Assembly (NCBI GenBank): GCA_026874595.1
Contig: CM049313.1
Location: 26,162,008 to 26,226,007, forward strand
Direction: 5' to 3'
DNA: 64,000 bases
Source of the DNA: Sipunculus nudus
Taxonomy: Eukaryota > Annelida > Sipuncula > Golfingiida > Sipunculidae
In this document: positions 13,446 through 25,951 of the stretch, piece after piece
How the letters are laid out: each line of letters starts with the position of its first letter
How positions within the stretch are numbered: position 1 is the first letter of the stretch
Position numbers and translations under genes: made by a program
The notes under the pieces: model-generated
The model's database searches: none
What the model saw: only the letters and a program-made list of their open reading frames with translations
Told to the model about the DNA's origin: nothing

Positions 13446-13482
13446 AAAAATACAGGTGGCTCCACCAGTCTGCAGAAACTAA
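13446..13482 (+). repeat. Single family B box fragment
   Basis: ACAGGTGGCTCCACCAGTCT and GCAGAAACTAA follow the hairpin. The same junction occurs at 33013, where a full 337-bp array starts. Confidence 0.6.
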
Positions 13483-14855
13483 CAAGGACTACAGGCCTAA
13501 TGCCAACCTGTGCATTGGGAAATACACCAAGTATAATGCTTCAATGCTGGACCATTACTTTTCATGTATATGGACAATGCAAGTACTAAACATTTTGAAT
13601 AAGAAACAATTTCACAAATATCACTGCTTAAATTCTGTCATGGGTGCACACAACACAAAAACGATTGTAGCTGGCACCACCAGTCTTGTATACAACTAAG
13701 CTATCAGAGATATACACATATGCCAATTTTCAGACGGATATATCAAACCCCTCCTGAGAAATAAGCAGGCCGGGACACACATTGTGCAAAAACTATTGTA
13801 GGTGGCGCCACCAGTCTTGTACACGACAAAGCTATTCGATATGTATAAATATGCCCAATTTCAGGCTGATATATCAAATTCCTCTGTAGAAATAAGCAGG
13901 CACATACACTCTGCAAAAGTCAATGTACGTGGCACCACCTGTCTTGTAAATGAGAATACCATCAAAGACGCATAGACAGGTCACAATATCAGTCCAATAC
14001 ATCAAACTCCCCCAGAGTTTGATGCGCTGGGCTGACAAGGCTTAGGTGAGTAAGGCAGTTGCCCCCAAGTGACCTGTGACAAATTGCTGCCTCAAGCTAC
14101 TGCACTGAGTGAACTCTTGACCTGCACCTGGCTAGACTGAGTGAACTTTTGACCTGTACCTGGCTGCACTGAGTGAACTCTTGACCTGTTGCATAATCTG
14201 ACACAGTTGGCAGTCTGCCAAAGCTATAAATAGATTCTGGCTGAATTGTGGTGCTAAATATGATGAATAGAATGCAGCTACTGCACTGAGTGAACTCTTG
14301 ATCTATACCTGGCTGCACTTCTTCCAATCATGACACTGTGCAAAAACTATTCATAGAGCTGACATCATCTTGGCTAATGGCCAACATCAAGGCACTGGCA
14401 ATCTGCCAATGGTAAACCAAGTGCTGCCATCTGAACACAAAATTGGTCCCTACTTGAAATAACTTTGAAATTAATTTTCCCAATACAAAATGCTTTTCAG
14501 CTGACTTTTTATAAAAAAGAAATCAGGACTTTATGTAAAATTATTACAGATGCATACTGAATGCAAAATTAAAATATAGATATATCTCACTGATGGCAAA
14601 TTCTTGAATTAAGTTGAGTAGGGATACCAATAATTTATAATCCATGTACAGCTGTCTTTATATAGCCACAGAGAGCTGAATATCCATGACTGTAACATTG
14701 CCTGGTATGATGAATAACTTAAATCATAAATCTAAATTTTTTAAAAGCTTTTAAAAAAACTTTCTTGTCAATATTAACCAAAGATAACCTGAAATCTAAA
14801 TGTCTAGTGGCATGATGTAATAGATGCTGATAAACTGGTGCCAGGCTAGATGTAA
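13483..14855 (+). mobile_element. Family A composite element, 3'-truncated
   Basis: Head AAGGACTACAGGCCTAATG, boxes at about 13672, 13800 and 13930, then the CTGCACTGAGTGAAC section and a lower module. It stops abruptly after CCAGGCTAGATGTAA at 14855, where the single-copy island with the POLG exon begins. Confidence 0.7.
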
Positions 14856-15683
14856 GACCGCGGTGATAAAAACAGGATTTACGGTACTGCCAAAGCTTTT
14901 TTTAGGTGAGAATGGCTCATTCCCTCCATTTTCTCAAAGAGATCCCTCAAAATCCAATTGGGGGGGGGGGGGGCTAATTACAGTGGGGATGTTTATTACA
15001 TCGATTAGGGTATCTGAGTCAGTGGAAGCCCTATAAGTTATAATCATCTGAGTCAAGAAAAGAGCATTCATCACAAAAAGAGAAAAATTATGTCGTACTC
15101 TATCCTATCGTGATATACCAAAACAACCAATGTTTCCAGCAGAGACTGGACATGATTCTATTTACAAAAACAGACAGTAGACAGAGACTACAATATCACC
15201 TCGGCAAGGTGAGAACATGTTACAGCTTGGTAATATCAAATCTGCAAGAGACATTTGTCATAAGCTGCGTATCTCACTTCTGGTCTCATTTTGTTATCTG
15301 ACAGGTACCTACCTAGATGTGGGAATAAGGTAAATTAATTCAAAATTAAGATCCAATAGTGAAATTTTGTTCAACAGCCTTTAACACTCAGAACCAATAT
15401 CAGGTTTATCCCGCGTAGCTCACAGAATACAGGTCTTGGAAATCAGACATGACTCACATCTTGATTGACATTTTTTGGCTCCAGGGCTTTGCTGATCTTG
15501 CATCCTAACACTGGTGTCCGTGGGTCTGGGCTTTGGGCGATGCTCTCTAACTTGTTGAACATGTGAGACTCACTTAAAAATACAATTAAGTTAAAATCAG
15601 TACTTAAAGATTAACAAACAAGTGGCCATGATGCTCAGCTGAATTTGACACTACTAAGGGCAAAGAACATAAATAATAGAGAC
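14856..15683. other. Single-copy intron island around POLG exon f
   Basis: No element was recognised except a run of 14 G at 14960-14973. The only coding sequence is the exon at 15458-15572. It is flanked by repeat fragments that share the same 24-bp stretch (14832-14855 and 15684-15707). ACAAGTGGCCATGATGCTCA near 15618 resembles a recurrent terminal motif. Confidence 0.6.
15458..15572 (-). CDS. POLG: POLG exon f: FNKLESIA ... RTPVLG block
   Basis: The acceptor ATTTTTAAG|TGAGTC completes a Ser codon, then [20 protein letters not shown] and [18 protein letters not shown] follow. This is the conserved block of family A polymerase gamma after the linker; the Arg of PRTPVLG corresponds to human R1096. 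The donor is CAAGAT|GTGAGT, phase 0. The following exon (VNWVVQSS...HDEVRY in other animals) was looked for down to position 1 and not found, so it should lie outside the window. The exon sits in an 828-bp single-copy island bracketed by fragments of the same composite repeat. Confidence 0.95.
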
Positions 15684-15877
15684 AAACTGGTGCCAGGCTA
15701 GATGTAACAGCATCACACTGCTAACATATATGGTAAAATGACTCAATTCAATCTCCATACTTCAGCCAAAAATCGTTCATTTGGAACCATTAATGACATT
15801 TATTATAAGAATTATTGTAGGGATTATTGTTGTAAAATATTTAACAAACTGGCTTCAGTGGCATCAGTCAAACAAGG
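15684..15877 (+). repeat. Family A lower-module fragment
   Basis: Starts within the element at AAACTGGTGCCAGGCTAGAT and runs through CATATATGGTAAAATGACTC and CAAACTGGCTTCAGTGGC. Head and tail are absent. Confidence 0.65.
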
Positions 15878-16196
15878 GACCCATGGGTCACGGAGCTCAG
15901 CTGTTATATGTGATAAAAAATATGATTTGGGAAAGAGGCACATGCTTGTTTTGTGTGGTAATAAATATAAGCTTTATTATGAGTTGTTGGTGTTTAGCTT
16001 ATTTATGATTTTGATTGTATCTTTGGAGACTGGGAAGAGGATTGATTTCATTTATTTAATTAACAAATGGAGTGCTATTGTCAAACAGATTTTGACTTGG
16101 CCATATAACTTATAAGCAGCACATATTATAAAAGAGTTTAACTATTTATTAAAATTTAATAACAAATATTGTGCCAATAGAATTTTTATTAAAAAC
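15878..16196. other. AT-rich intron sequence with a terminal-like palindrome
   Basis: GACCCATGGGTCACGGAGCT at 15878 belongs to a recurrent motif also seen at 31495. The rest is AT-rich sequence without a recognised element. Two overlapping open frames here show no protein-family resemblance. Confidence 0.4.
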
Positions 16197-18671
16197 AAGG
16201 CCTACAGGCCTAATGTGAACCAATGCATTTTGCAATACACCAGGTATAATGCTTCAGTGCTGGACCATTACTTTTCATGTATATGAACAATGCAAGTACT
16301 AAACATTTTGAATAAGAAACAATTACACTAACATCACTGCTGAAATTCTGGCATGGGTGCACACAACACAAAAATGATTGTAGCTGGCACCACCAGTCTT
16401 GTATACAACAAAGCTATCAGAGATATACACATATGCCAATTTTTAGACTGATATATCAAACCCCTCCTGAGAAATACGCAGGGACACACACTGTGCAAAA
16501 ATTATTGTAGGTGGCACCACATGTCTTGTATACGACAAAGCTATCTGATATGTATAAATATGCCCAATTTCAGGCTGATACATCAAATTCCTCTGTAGAA
16601 ATAAGCAGGCACAAACACTGTGCAAAAGTCAATGTACGTGGCACCACCTGTCTTGTAAATGAGAACACCATCAAAGACGCATAGACAAGTCAAAATATCA
16701 GTCCAATACATCAAACTTCCCAAGAGTTTGATGCACTGGGCTCACAAGGCTTAGCTGAGTAAGGCAGTTGACCCCGAGTGACCTGTGACAAATTGCTGCC
16801 TCAAGCTACTGCACTGAGTGAACTCTTGACCTGCACCTGGCTAGACTGAGTGAACTTTTGACCTGTACCTGGCTGCACTGAGTGAACTCTTGACCTGTTG
16901 CATAATCTGACACAGCTGGCAGTCTGCCAAAGCTATAAATAGATTCAGGCTGAACTTTGGTGCCAAATATGATGCAGTGAGCAGTCTGCAAAGCTATGAA
17001 TAGAATGCAGCTACTGCACTGAGTGAACTCTTGACCTATACCTGGCTGCACTTCTTCCAATCCTGGCACTGTGCCAAAACTATTTATAGAGCTGACATCA
17101 TCTTGGCTAATGGCCAACATCAAGGCACTAGCAATCTGCCAATGGAAACCAAGTGCTGCCATCTGAACACAAAAGTGGTCCCTACTTAAAATAACTTTGA
17201 AATTTATTTTCTCAAAACAAAATGCTTTTCAGCTGACTTTTTATAAAAAAGAAATCAGGAATATATGTAAAACTATTACGGATGCATACTGATTGCAAAA
17301 TTAAAATACAGATATATCTCACTGATGGCAAATTCTTGAATTAAGTTGAGTAGGAATACCAATAATTTATAATCCATGTACAGTTGTCTTTATATAGCCA
17401 CAGTGAGCTGAACATCCATGATTGTAACATTGCCTGGTATGATGAATAACTTAAATCATTAAATCTAAATTTTTTAAAAGCTTTTAAAAAAACTTTCTTG
17501 TCATTATTAACCAAAGATAACCTGAAATCTAAATGTCTAGTTGCATGATGTAATAGATGCTGATAAACTGGTGCCAGGCTAGATGTAACAGCATCACACA
17601 GCTAACATGTATGGTAAAATGACTCAATTCAATCTCCATAATTCAGCCAAAAACATTCATGTTGAACCATTAATGACAATTATTATAAGAATTATTGTAG
17701 GAAATATTTGTGTAAAATATTTAACAAACTGGCTTCAGTGGGATCAGTCGAAAAACATTTTGCAGGTTTATAACTCATATGGGAAAATACAGCAAATTGG
17801 CTAAGTTAAGCTTCCCATAACTCAGCCAAAAAGCACTGAACCAAAACCATTTGAACAAACTTGAATTATCATCATCTGAGGATAATTAATGTGTGAGATT
17901 TAAGAATTTGGCCCAGTGGTTTTTGAGAAGAAGATCTTTGTAGCCACTGAGCTAAAATGGGCTGTTATGGCATATGACTAAATTCAGCTTCCCATAACTT
18001 AGCCAAAAGTCACTGAAAAGAGACCATTTGAACAAACTTCAGAAAGCACTACCACAGGATCATTTCTGAGCGATATTAAACATTTTGGCCAAATGGTCTC
18101 AGAGAAGAAGTTTTTTATAGCCCTCAGTGTGAACCAGGCACTGATTACCTTGTATAAAAAAGGCCAATGCAGGTGGCGCCACCAATACCTCAATTTCAGA
18201 TATGACCTATGTGACCAACATTGGCATAAAATTTGCTGATGATAGCTCCAGCCATTTCTGGGATTTAAATTTTAATATGCTTTTTTGCACAGTTAACAAA
18301 GTTCAACCTCCTGTATCTCTGCCAAAAATCTCCGAACTGGAACCATTCGAACAAACTTGAGAGAGATTATTCCAGGGATCATTTCTGTGAAATATTGGAC
18401 AATTTGGCTGGACAGTTTCGGAGAAGAAGATTTTTAAAGCTTTCTTTTAGCTTTTTCCCTATAAAATCTAAGAAAATGCTGTTAGGAAAAAAATAAACAA
18501 AATCCGATATAGTTTTTTGGAATGACTGATTATTTGCAAAAAATTTGGTGATGCCAGCTCCTGCCGTTTTTGAGATAGGTATGGTTAACGTACAGATGAC
18601 GCATGACGCAAGACGCACGACAGACGACGCACAACGCTGCACCATCGCATAAGCTCACAGGTTCGCTTAAA
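16197..18671 (+). mobile_element. Family A composite element
   Basis: Head AAGGCCTACAGGCCTAATG, boxes near 16388, 16508 and 16637, the CTGCACTGAGTGAAC section (16810-17060), lower modules with a box near 18173, and a GACGCACGACAGACGACGC stretch. The tail CATCGCATAAGCTCAC then AGGTTCGCTTAAAAA is slightly altered. Confidence 0.75.
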
Positions 18672-19370
18672 AAAAATAAGAAGAAAATCATATGATTTTT
18701 TAAAATAAAATATAACTGAAATGATTATTGAAATAATATTATAGAATATATTCATGAATGCATTCATGAATATATTTTGAAAGTATCTGCACTGGTATTC
18801 AAATACTTTCATTTTTACCTGAATTCCCATTCTTATGCAATAAAATCTTTTAATGCAGTACATATTCATATTCGTATTCAAATACATTTGCAAAGCATTT
18901 GCACCATGTCTAGTATTTATTCAGTTTTAGCCAAACAAAGATGTTGGGAATCCAGAATATACAAAATTCACAATTTTAAATAATGATCATAAGTACCTGG
19001 TTTTATGGCTTTTATTTATATTAAAAAAAATAAAAGTAATATATTCACTTTGGACTACTTTCACATCAATCTACACACTAGACACAGTAGGAATCTAGAT
19101 TAATATTATCAACTGCATCTTTGTCTATCATTAATTTCCTTCATATGATCCCTAATGATTAGTAATGAATAATATGATTTATTTTTTTATCATTAAAATT
19201 TCACTGAAAAATAACATAGGTGACTGCATGGTGTTATTTGGAATAACATTGACATTGACATTCTATCCATCCATACAAGATTCTTACATCATCAGTAACT
19301 GCAAGTTAATTTTCTGTTACTCATCAACTAACAAATTCCTTTTCTATTAATTTTTCTTTAATTTGTTATA
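18672..19370. other. AT-rich intron sequence
   Basis: No exon or element was recognised. Contains the 32-bp palindrome at 18745-18776. Confidence 0.5.
18745..18776. repeat. Perfect 32-bp palindrome
   Basis: The half AATATATTCATGAATG is followed at once by its exact reverse complement with no spacer, centred on TGCA. Confidence 0.9.
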
Positions 19371-22300
19371 AACAAGATGTGTCGGTACGACACAAATGCC
19401 CCTGCCTGGGGCAAATTAGAAACATTTGTTAAATTTTGAAAAATTTTTTAAGTTCAGGAGGTGTCATATGGTCCAAAGTAGGTCAACAAGGGAAAAATGC
19501 AAACTCGATCTGTTACGAGTCATTATCAAGCAACACACCAAAAAACAGGCCAGTATCTGCAGGAACTGTGAAGTCCATACATGTGCATTTTCCATAAAAA
19601 TTTCTGTCTTTCATGAAATTTTCTATGTTTAGGAGCCGTAAAACAATCAAAAGTAGGTCAACCCGGATGAAACGCGAACTCGATCTGTAACTGTCATTAT
19701 CTGCCCACACATAAAAAATCAGGGTGGTATCTGCAGGCATTGAGGAAAAAAAGTCGGTACATATGCATTTGTTATGAAAATTTCTATTTTTCATGAAACT
19801 TTCTATGTTCAGGAGCAGTCAAATGGTCAAAAGTAGGTCAACTGAGACAAAACAAGAACTTGATCTGTAACTGGTCATTATCTGCCTACACACCAAAAAT
19901 CAGGCCCGTATCTGCAGGCATTGCGAAAAAAGTCCGTACATGTGCACTTTTTTATTAAATTTTTATGTTAGAGCACCGTCAAACAGTCAAAAGTAGGTCA
20001 ACTGGAACAAAACATGAACTCAATCAGTAACTGGTCATTATCTGCCCGCACACCAAAAAACAGGCCAATATCTGCAGGTATTGCAAAAAAAAGTCAGTAC
20101 ATGTGTATTTGTCATGAAAATTTAAACAATTACTCTGCCTCAAGCAGATAATAATTTTATGCTCGCCACACCATCAGTGTTTTGTGTGTTGGGCGCCAAT
20201 AAAAGGAAATGATACTGGGGGGGGGGGGGGGGGGGACAGAACAATAGTATATTCACAAATATTTAAAGCCCAAGACCTGCCTAGTTGAAAAGAAGGTAAT
20301 GATAACCAAAATCAGAGTTAAAAACTGTCCCGACAAATAGAATACTTGGAGGGCGGACATCGGTATTAGTAGGCGGCGCCGGGCGATAATTAAGGTAACA
20401 CTGTGTTCTGGGAAATCTGGTACTCTTAACGTATAGAAACCCATAGCCGGCAGCGTGAGGACCTTGCTAAATAAGCAGATTCATTTGAAACAAGTAGTTT
20501 AATTTTATCTGCAGTATAACCAGTTAATGAAGACGCGGCATTAACTAGGAGAGGGCGAATATCCAATATGGCGGCACTGCTTACAAGAGGGCGGAAGTTC
20601 AAGTTCGCTAGATTTTGAACAATGATTACAGAGGACCTCACTTTGACAAGAAGGGTCACGATTAGTAAATATATGTTACATACATCCCCATCTGTATTCT
20701 AACTGGACTAAAAACTCCATTAAATATTATATTAAGAAAGATTTGGGGCAACCATAATGCACTGCAAACTGGAAGTAAGTACCGGCCAATAGCAGTCCAG
20801 GTCATTGTTTGAGAAGACATGCCCGCGCTGGGACAAGATCACTCGTCAACCAGGACTCGGCAACCATCTACCACTAGTACCAGGAGGAACGACAACCAGT
20901 GAATTCATCTGTCAGGAAAAACGACAACCAGCAACGTACTATCTGGAAGAAAAACCCACCACCACCACCCCCTTCGCCACCGACTCAAGCACTCTGTGTT
21001 CTACTTGTTAATGTTAAAATTTTAAAGTTTATTGTTTCTAAACAGTAAATTTGTCGAGGTGTAACCTGTTTACTTTTACTACTACTACATTTACTTTTAA
21101 TATGACATATACGATATATATGGCGTGTTGTACCCCACCTTCCCGTCAGTGGGAAAGAAGGGATAATTGCTGAATATGTTGAATATTGAAATTTTAATGT
21201 TATTTTTAATAAACCTCGGCCAGTTTTTCCCACAATTCCATGTCTTGTGCGCTTCTTTCAGCACTTCCGAGAACAGAGCAAGTGACTGGATGGGTATGAA
21301 TGATATTATCAAGTTTTGATTAATTATGGGATAACTGTGAGCAGGTTCGGGTGTGTGCATGTTGGTGTGACAGAGCATAAATATTTTTCACGAAATTTTC
21401 TATGTTCAGGAGCTGTAAAACAGTCAAAAGTAGGTCAACTGGAAGGAAACGTGAACTCGATCTGTAACTGGTCAATATCTGCCCACACACCAAATATCAG
21501 GCCAATATCTGCAGGCACTGTGAAAAAAAGTCCGTACATGTGTATTTGTCATGAAAATTTATATTTTTCATGAAATTTTCTAAGTTAAGGAGCCGTAAAA
21601 CGGTTAAAAGAAGGTCAACTGGGACGAAACACAAAATCCATCTGTAACTAGTCATTATCTGGCCACACACCAAAAATCAGGCCAATATCTGCAGGGATTG
21701 CAAAAAAAAGTCAGTACATGTGTATTTGTCATGAATATTTATATTTTTCATGAAATTTTCTATGTTAAGGAGCTGTAAAATGGTCAAAAAGAGGTCAATT
21801 GGAACAAAACGCGAACTCCCTCTGTAACTGGTCAATATCTGCCCACACACCAAAAATCAGGCCATTATCTGTAGGCTTTGCAAAAAAAAGTCAGTACATG
21901 TGTATTTGTCATGAAAATTTATATTTTTCATGAAATTTTCTAAGTTAAGGAGCCGTAAAACGTACAAAAGTAGGTCAACTGAGACAAAACGCAAACAGGA
22001 TCTGTAACTGGTCATTATCTGCCCACACACCAAAAATCAGGCCAATATCTGCAGGCATTGCAAAAAAAAGTCTGTGCATGTGTATTAGTCATGAAAATTT
22101 ATATTTTTTTTCATGAAATTTTCTAAGTTAAGGAGCCGTAAAACGGTCAAAAGTAGGTCAACTGGGACAAAACACGAACTCCGTCTGTAACTGGTCATTA
22201 TCTGCCAACACACCAAAAATCAGGCCAATATCTGCAGGTATTGAAAAAAAAAATTCAGTACATGTGTATTTGTCATGAAAATTTATATTTTTCATGAAAT

Positions 22301-22510
22301 TTTCTATGTTAAGGAGCTGTAAAATGGTCAAAAATAGGTCAACTGAGACAAAACGCGAACTCCATCTGTAACTGGTCAATATCTGCCCAATATCTGCAGG
22401 CATTGCAGAAAAAAGTCTGTACACCTGTTTTATTTCGGAATGACGGAAGGACGGAAGGACAGACATGGGTAAAATTATATGCCCCGGCCACTTTGTGGCG
22501 GGGGCATAAA
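19371..22510 (+). mobile_element. Family E element with 180-bp tandem core, interrupted
   Basis: The left end carries two hairpins: GTGTCGGTACGACAC (19379-19393) and AATGCCCCTGCCTGGGGCA (from about 19395). Core units recur about every 180 bp (TTCTATGTT.AGGAGC near 19621, 19801, 21409, 21589, 21769, 21949, 22131 and 22311). The right end has GACGGAAGGACGGAAGGAC then the hairpin TGCCCCGGCCAC/GTGGCGGGGGCA (22480-22506). No transposase frame. A foreign insertion splits the core. Confidence 0.75.
20130..21384. mobile_element. Insertion of unknown type inside the family E element
   Basis: The 180-bp core breaks off near 20130 and resumes near 21384. The insert is less AT-rich, carries a run of 19 G at 20217-20235, a GGCCAATAGC box near 20785 and an AATAAA signal near 21208 followed by TTCTTTCAGCACTTCC. 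These look like parts of an LTR or a processed transcription unit, but no matching repeat pair or known protein was found. Confidence 0.4.
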
Positions 22511-24190
22511 AACCAATGCAAAATTATTAATTTATTGTTTATTGTTATGTTGTTTTTCAAAACAACTACTAGATGAGTTGGGTTGGACACCTGGATCAAC
22601 TGTGGCTGAGCATTAGCTGCCTGGCTGCCCCAGTGTATGCTTCGCTCAAGCATGCATAATCTGATGAAAGGTCAACAAGGTCAACATACAGGTGACTGAA
22701 GAGGGGCTGGATTAAACCTGGGTCTGACATGGTCTAATATAAACATTAATAAAAGCTACAATATTTGGCCAATTTCTTTCAGCTTTCTAAACTACAAAGA
22801 TGAAATCCTTATGTGTGCATGATATGAAAATTATATCAACAGTGCTCTCAGGAAACAAACGTGCCATGGTCAAATTTGGGCAAAATTTAAGGTACTAATT
22901 TTATATTTATACTAATAGCTTATAAAATTTGAAAAATTCAGAACTAATTTTTGGTATTCAATTGAATCTTGATTAAATAATGTTACATCCCTGACAAAAA
23001 ATCTCTAGCTTCAGCAATCCTCTTGTTAAGGGAGTAAATATATTTCTTGATTTTTTAAAAAGTGGATTTTGTTTGGGCCCATAACTTAAAATAATTACGC
23101 AATACTGACATCATTTCTGGCATGTGCATAGCAAATGTATAGAAAAATATGTATATTATATATGATCAAAGTCAGATCAATGGTTTTGATATTAGGCAGT
23201 CTTACAGTGTAACAATGGGTTTTTAATGGAAAAATGAAGTTTTTCATTAATATTTCGAAGGAATTAAGTCCTAGTGATAAAATTCTTGGCAAGGTAAGGG
23301 ATTTTGGAGACATCTAACTGTATGCTTAATTTAAGGAACTTAGAGCTGAAGCTGGGGAGCTGAGCTCCAGCAAACTGCATAACACTAGCTTGATGTAAAC
23401 TTGATGTGACATGGTGCTTGAAAACCTGAATAAAATCTACAGTTTTTGATCAACTGGTTTCAAATTTTTGGTGTTAACAGACAAAACGCTAACAAAAACA
23501 TGCTGTGAAAATTAAATCCACAGTACTTACAGGAAAAAAACATGCCATGGTCAAACTTGGGCAAAATTTAAGGTACCAATTTTATATTTTTGCCAATATT
23601 TAAAAAAATTTAACAGATTTTGATCTAATTTTTGGTTAACAATTAAATTTTGATCAATTAAAGTTGTATTACTGAAAAAAGTCCCTACCTTTAACACTTT
23701 TGGTCTTATTAATATAGTGACCAAATATCTTTCCTGATTTTTTTACAAAGTTATACATTACATTGCGATATAGCTTGCCAAATAACCTAATTTTGGGTTT
23801 CCATAAAGATTTTTCAAGGACCTACACACATTTAAGTTCGAAGATGCTAGTTGTTATGGTTGTTACTTGTGCCCTGTCAACTGATAAAGTGCCAGACTAT
23901 GAACCAAGGCCTATTGCAAAGTGTAGGTAACTTTCAGTCAGCTGAGGTAGAATTGACCACAGTATGCTGTTTCAATAAGGCTATAGGAAAGTGGTGAACA
24001 TTTATCACACAGAAATCCTCTTAATAATATTAATATAAAACTAATTATAGGCCACTTCACCTCAACTGATTATTTATAAGTTTTAAAAAAAGTTTAACAA
24101 GCTTTAAGCTTTGATTTTAAAGGTATCAGTGATTCGGACAAATGGATGAGAGAATTTAGTAATTAAAACATGTTGCTATGATCCGCCTAC
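22511..24190. other. Intron sequence, mostly without recognised elements
   Basis: A diverged repeat near 22930-23040 is shared with 9915-10009. A similar paragraph recurs within the stretch (CATGCCATGGTCAAACTTGG near 23541 and a relative near 22861). A decayed family B tail ends near 23950 (CTTTCAGTCAGCTGAG). No further POLG exon was found. Confidence 0.5.
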
Positions 24191-24271
24191 CTGCCTCCCT
24201 GCCACTGTCCCCATGATGTAACCTGGTCATCCCCATCCTCATCATCTGTGTATTTTTTGTACCTGGCTGCC
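24191..24271 (-). CDS. POLG: POLG exon e: variable linker ending in WQGG
   Basis: This small 81-nt exon has acceptor TTTTAG|GGCAGCC and donor GGCAG|GTAGGC. It encodes AARYKKYTDDEDGDDQ followed by VTSWGQWQGG. It fits between ATKG and the FNKLE block, where animal POLG is variable in length and ends in a Trp/Gly-Gly motif before (S/T)ES. The linker is shorter and more acidic than in human. Phases match on both sides (two bases carried in, two carried out). The call depends more on position, phase and the WQGG ending than on strict sequence identity. Confidence 0.88.
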
Positions 24272-24483
24272 CTAAAACATACACACACAAATATTCAGCA
24301 ATGGCTGATATGCCTAATCAAGAACTGATCATCTATGCTGGCAGTTTCTTTTAAAACAAAAACAAAAAATATGTAAAACATCAAATTTTTAAAAGAGTAG
24401 AGCTTTAGTTACATTCTCACGCACAGTTTAAGTTCACCTGGTCCATTGCCCCTTAGTTGTCCAGTATAATAATTTCAATTCAC

Positions 24484-24626
24484 CTTGTCCTCTCTCCCTT
24501 TGTTGCCAGGTACATAGCTCTGGCCTTGACCTTGGCATCTTGTGAACTTAGCCGATGATTGAACTGAAGTAACAATCTCTCTGCAAATATTCGTCCAGCT
24601 CCATAAATTCTCCCATAGTTGAATAC
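24484..24626 (-). CDS. POLG: POLG exon d: end of the O-helix ([11 protein letters not shown])
   Basis: The acceptor TTTTGACAG|GTATTC opens in phase 0 with [20 protein letters not shown], then [12 protein letters not shown] and [10 protein letters not shown]. The two Tyr of NYGRIYG correspond to human Y951 and Y955, the nucleotide-selecting residues of motif B. The donor is ACAAG|GTGAAT, with two bases of the next codon. The exon ends about 9 residues after the ATKG that closes this block in animal POLG. It completes the helix begun 17.8 kb upstream. Confidence 0.96.
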
Positions 24627-25951
24627 CTGTCAAAATTAACTAAAATGCTTTTTTTGCTGTGTACATATTAGTTTATATTATGAATTAAACATATCAATTT
24701 TGATTCTAGATAATATTTTCAGTGCAACAGAACTTTAAGCGAGGTATTCTGGTTTTACATGCTGACCATTCAGTGGAGTCTATATATCTGTGTCATACAT
24801 GTCTATCATTCATGCATACTTTAAACTTAAAAGTCTATGCAAATTGTTTGCCTAGTAGAAATGTGACTGGACTGCTATTATTACTGAGTCTTGTTAGCTT
24901 TGTGAAATGATGGTGGCATTTATAGAAACAAATTGGTTCAATATATGAAGATATAGCATGGTACAGACATAAATATGGCATCATAAAGAAGAAAATCTGG
25001 CATGATAGAGAACAAAATCTAGCATAATAAAGATTAAATACAAAACAACAGCTGGTTGGTACAAAACAAAACCTAGCATGGTACAGAACAAGGTCTGGTA
25101 TGGTACAAAACAAGACCAGGCATGGTCCAGAACAACACGTGACACATGGGTCATGATGCTCAGCTGCCAAGCATGACCTGCAATCATGGGCTGAGATTCA
25201 CAACTTCCAGTCAAAATTGCCAATTTTTGTTGAAACTTTCTACGATTATAGAAATATTTATCACATATGACCAGTTAAAACATGGTGACTTGATGGTCTG
25301 AAGCAATATATATGGTTGTTGAGATAACAGGAACTAATCTCATAGCTTAATTGATACCCATCAGTCTAAAAAGGAACACCGCAAAGGCCAAATATAAAGT
25401 CAACATATATAGCATAAAATAAAATAAAAAATCCATGCAAGAATTATTGAGAAACAGATGCTTCTGTATAAATTTTAATGCAATACAAACCAACTTTCAT
25501 AACAGATGGTCATATTTTTAAAGAAATCTTTGACCCAATCCTTTGCAAGATTACATTAATATATGTCCCACTGCATTCACTTTAACAGTTCTTGAGATAA
25601 TATGTTCAAAAGGAATTTAAAATGGCTACCTGGTGGCCACATTTGGATTTCTGTCAGGTCTGCAATCCGACAACAAACATCCTCTAAAAGGGACCAAACA
25701 TTAAAAATCACAGAAACTGCACTGACAAAAGGATTTCTCAGGTGGTTACATAGCAGACATATTGGATTTCTGACAAGTCTGACGTTTGATATCACACATC
25801 CTCCAATAAGAGACCAAACTTGTGGCAATTTCTCCAAAGAATGTTACATTAATGGATGTCCAAAACAATTCAAAAGGCATGATCAGGTTGGAGAGCTCTC
25901 ATATCATATTTTTTGACGTACAAATGTAAAAAGCGTAAGACCAATATTTTT
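24627..25951. other. Intron with a short 22-bp repeat cluster
   Basis: About 24955-25135 holds degenerate copies of the 22-bp unit (GGCATGGTACAGAACAAGAC) that is expanded at 27121. CACATGGGTCATGATGCTCA at about 25143 is a recurrent terminal-like motif. From 25600 to 25830 two related stretches occur (GGATTTCTGxCAxGTCTG). No exon was seen. Confidence 0.5.

Noticed and set aside
15110-15301. Possible POLG exon with an EVRYAAYDK-like reading on the minus strand
   Set aside because: The expected HDEVRY context and the preceding VNWVVQSS block are absent, and the frame stops soon after.
20430-20660. Possible promoter and first exon of another gene (CAATATGGCGGCACTGC)
   Set aside because: No splice-consistent reading frame with a recognisable product. 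Kept only as part of the unidentified insertion.
22339-22653. Minus-strand open frame of 104 codons
   Set aside because: It spans the end of the family E element and its hairpin; no family resemblance.
25602-25916. Open frame of 104 codons on the plus strand and a shadow on the minus strand
   Set aside because: No recognisable family, internal repetition and no splice context. Treated as intron.
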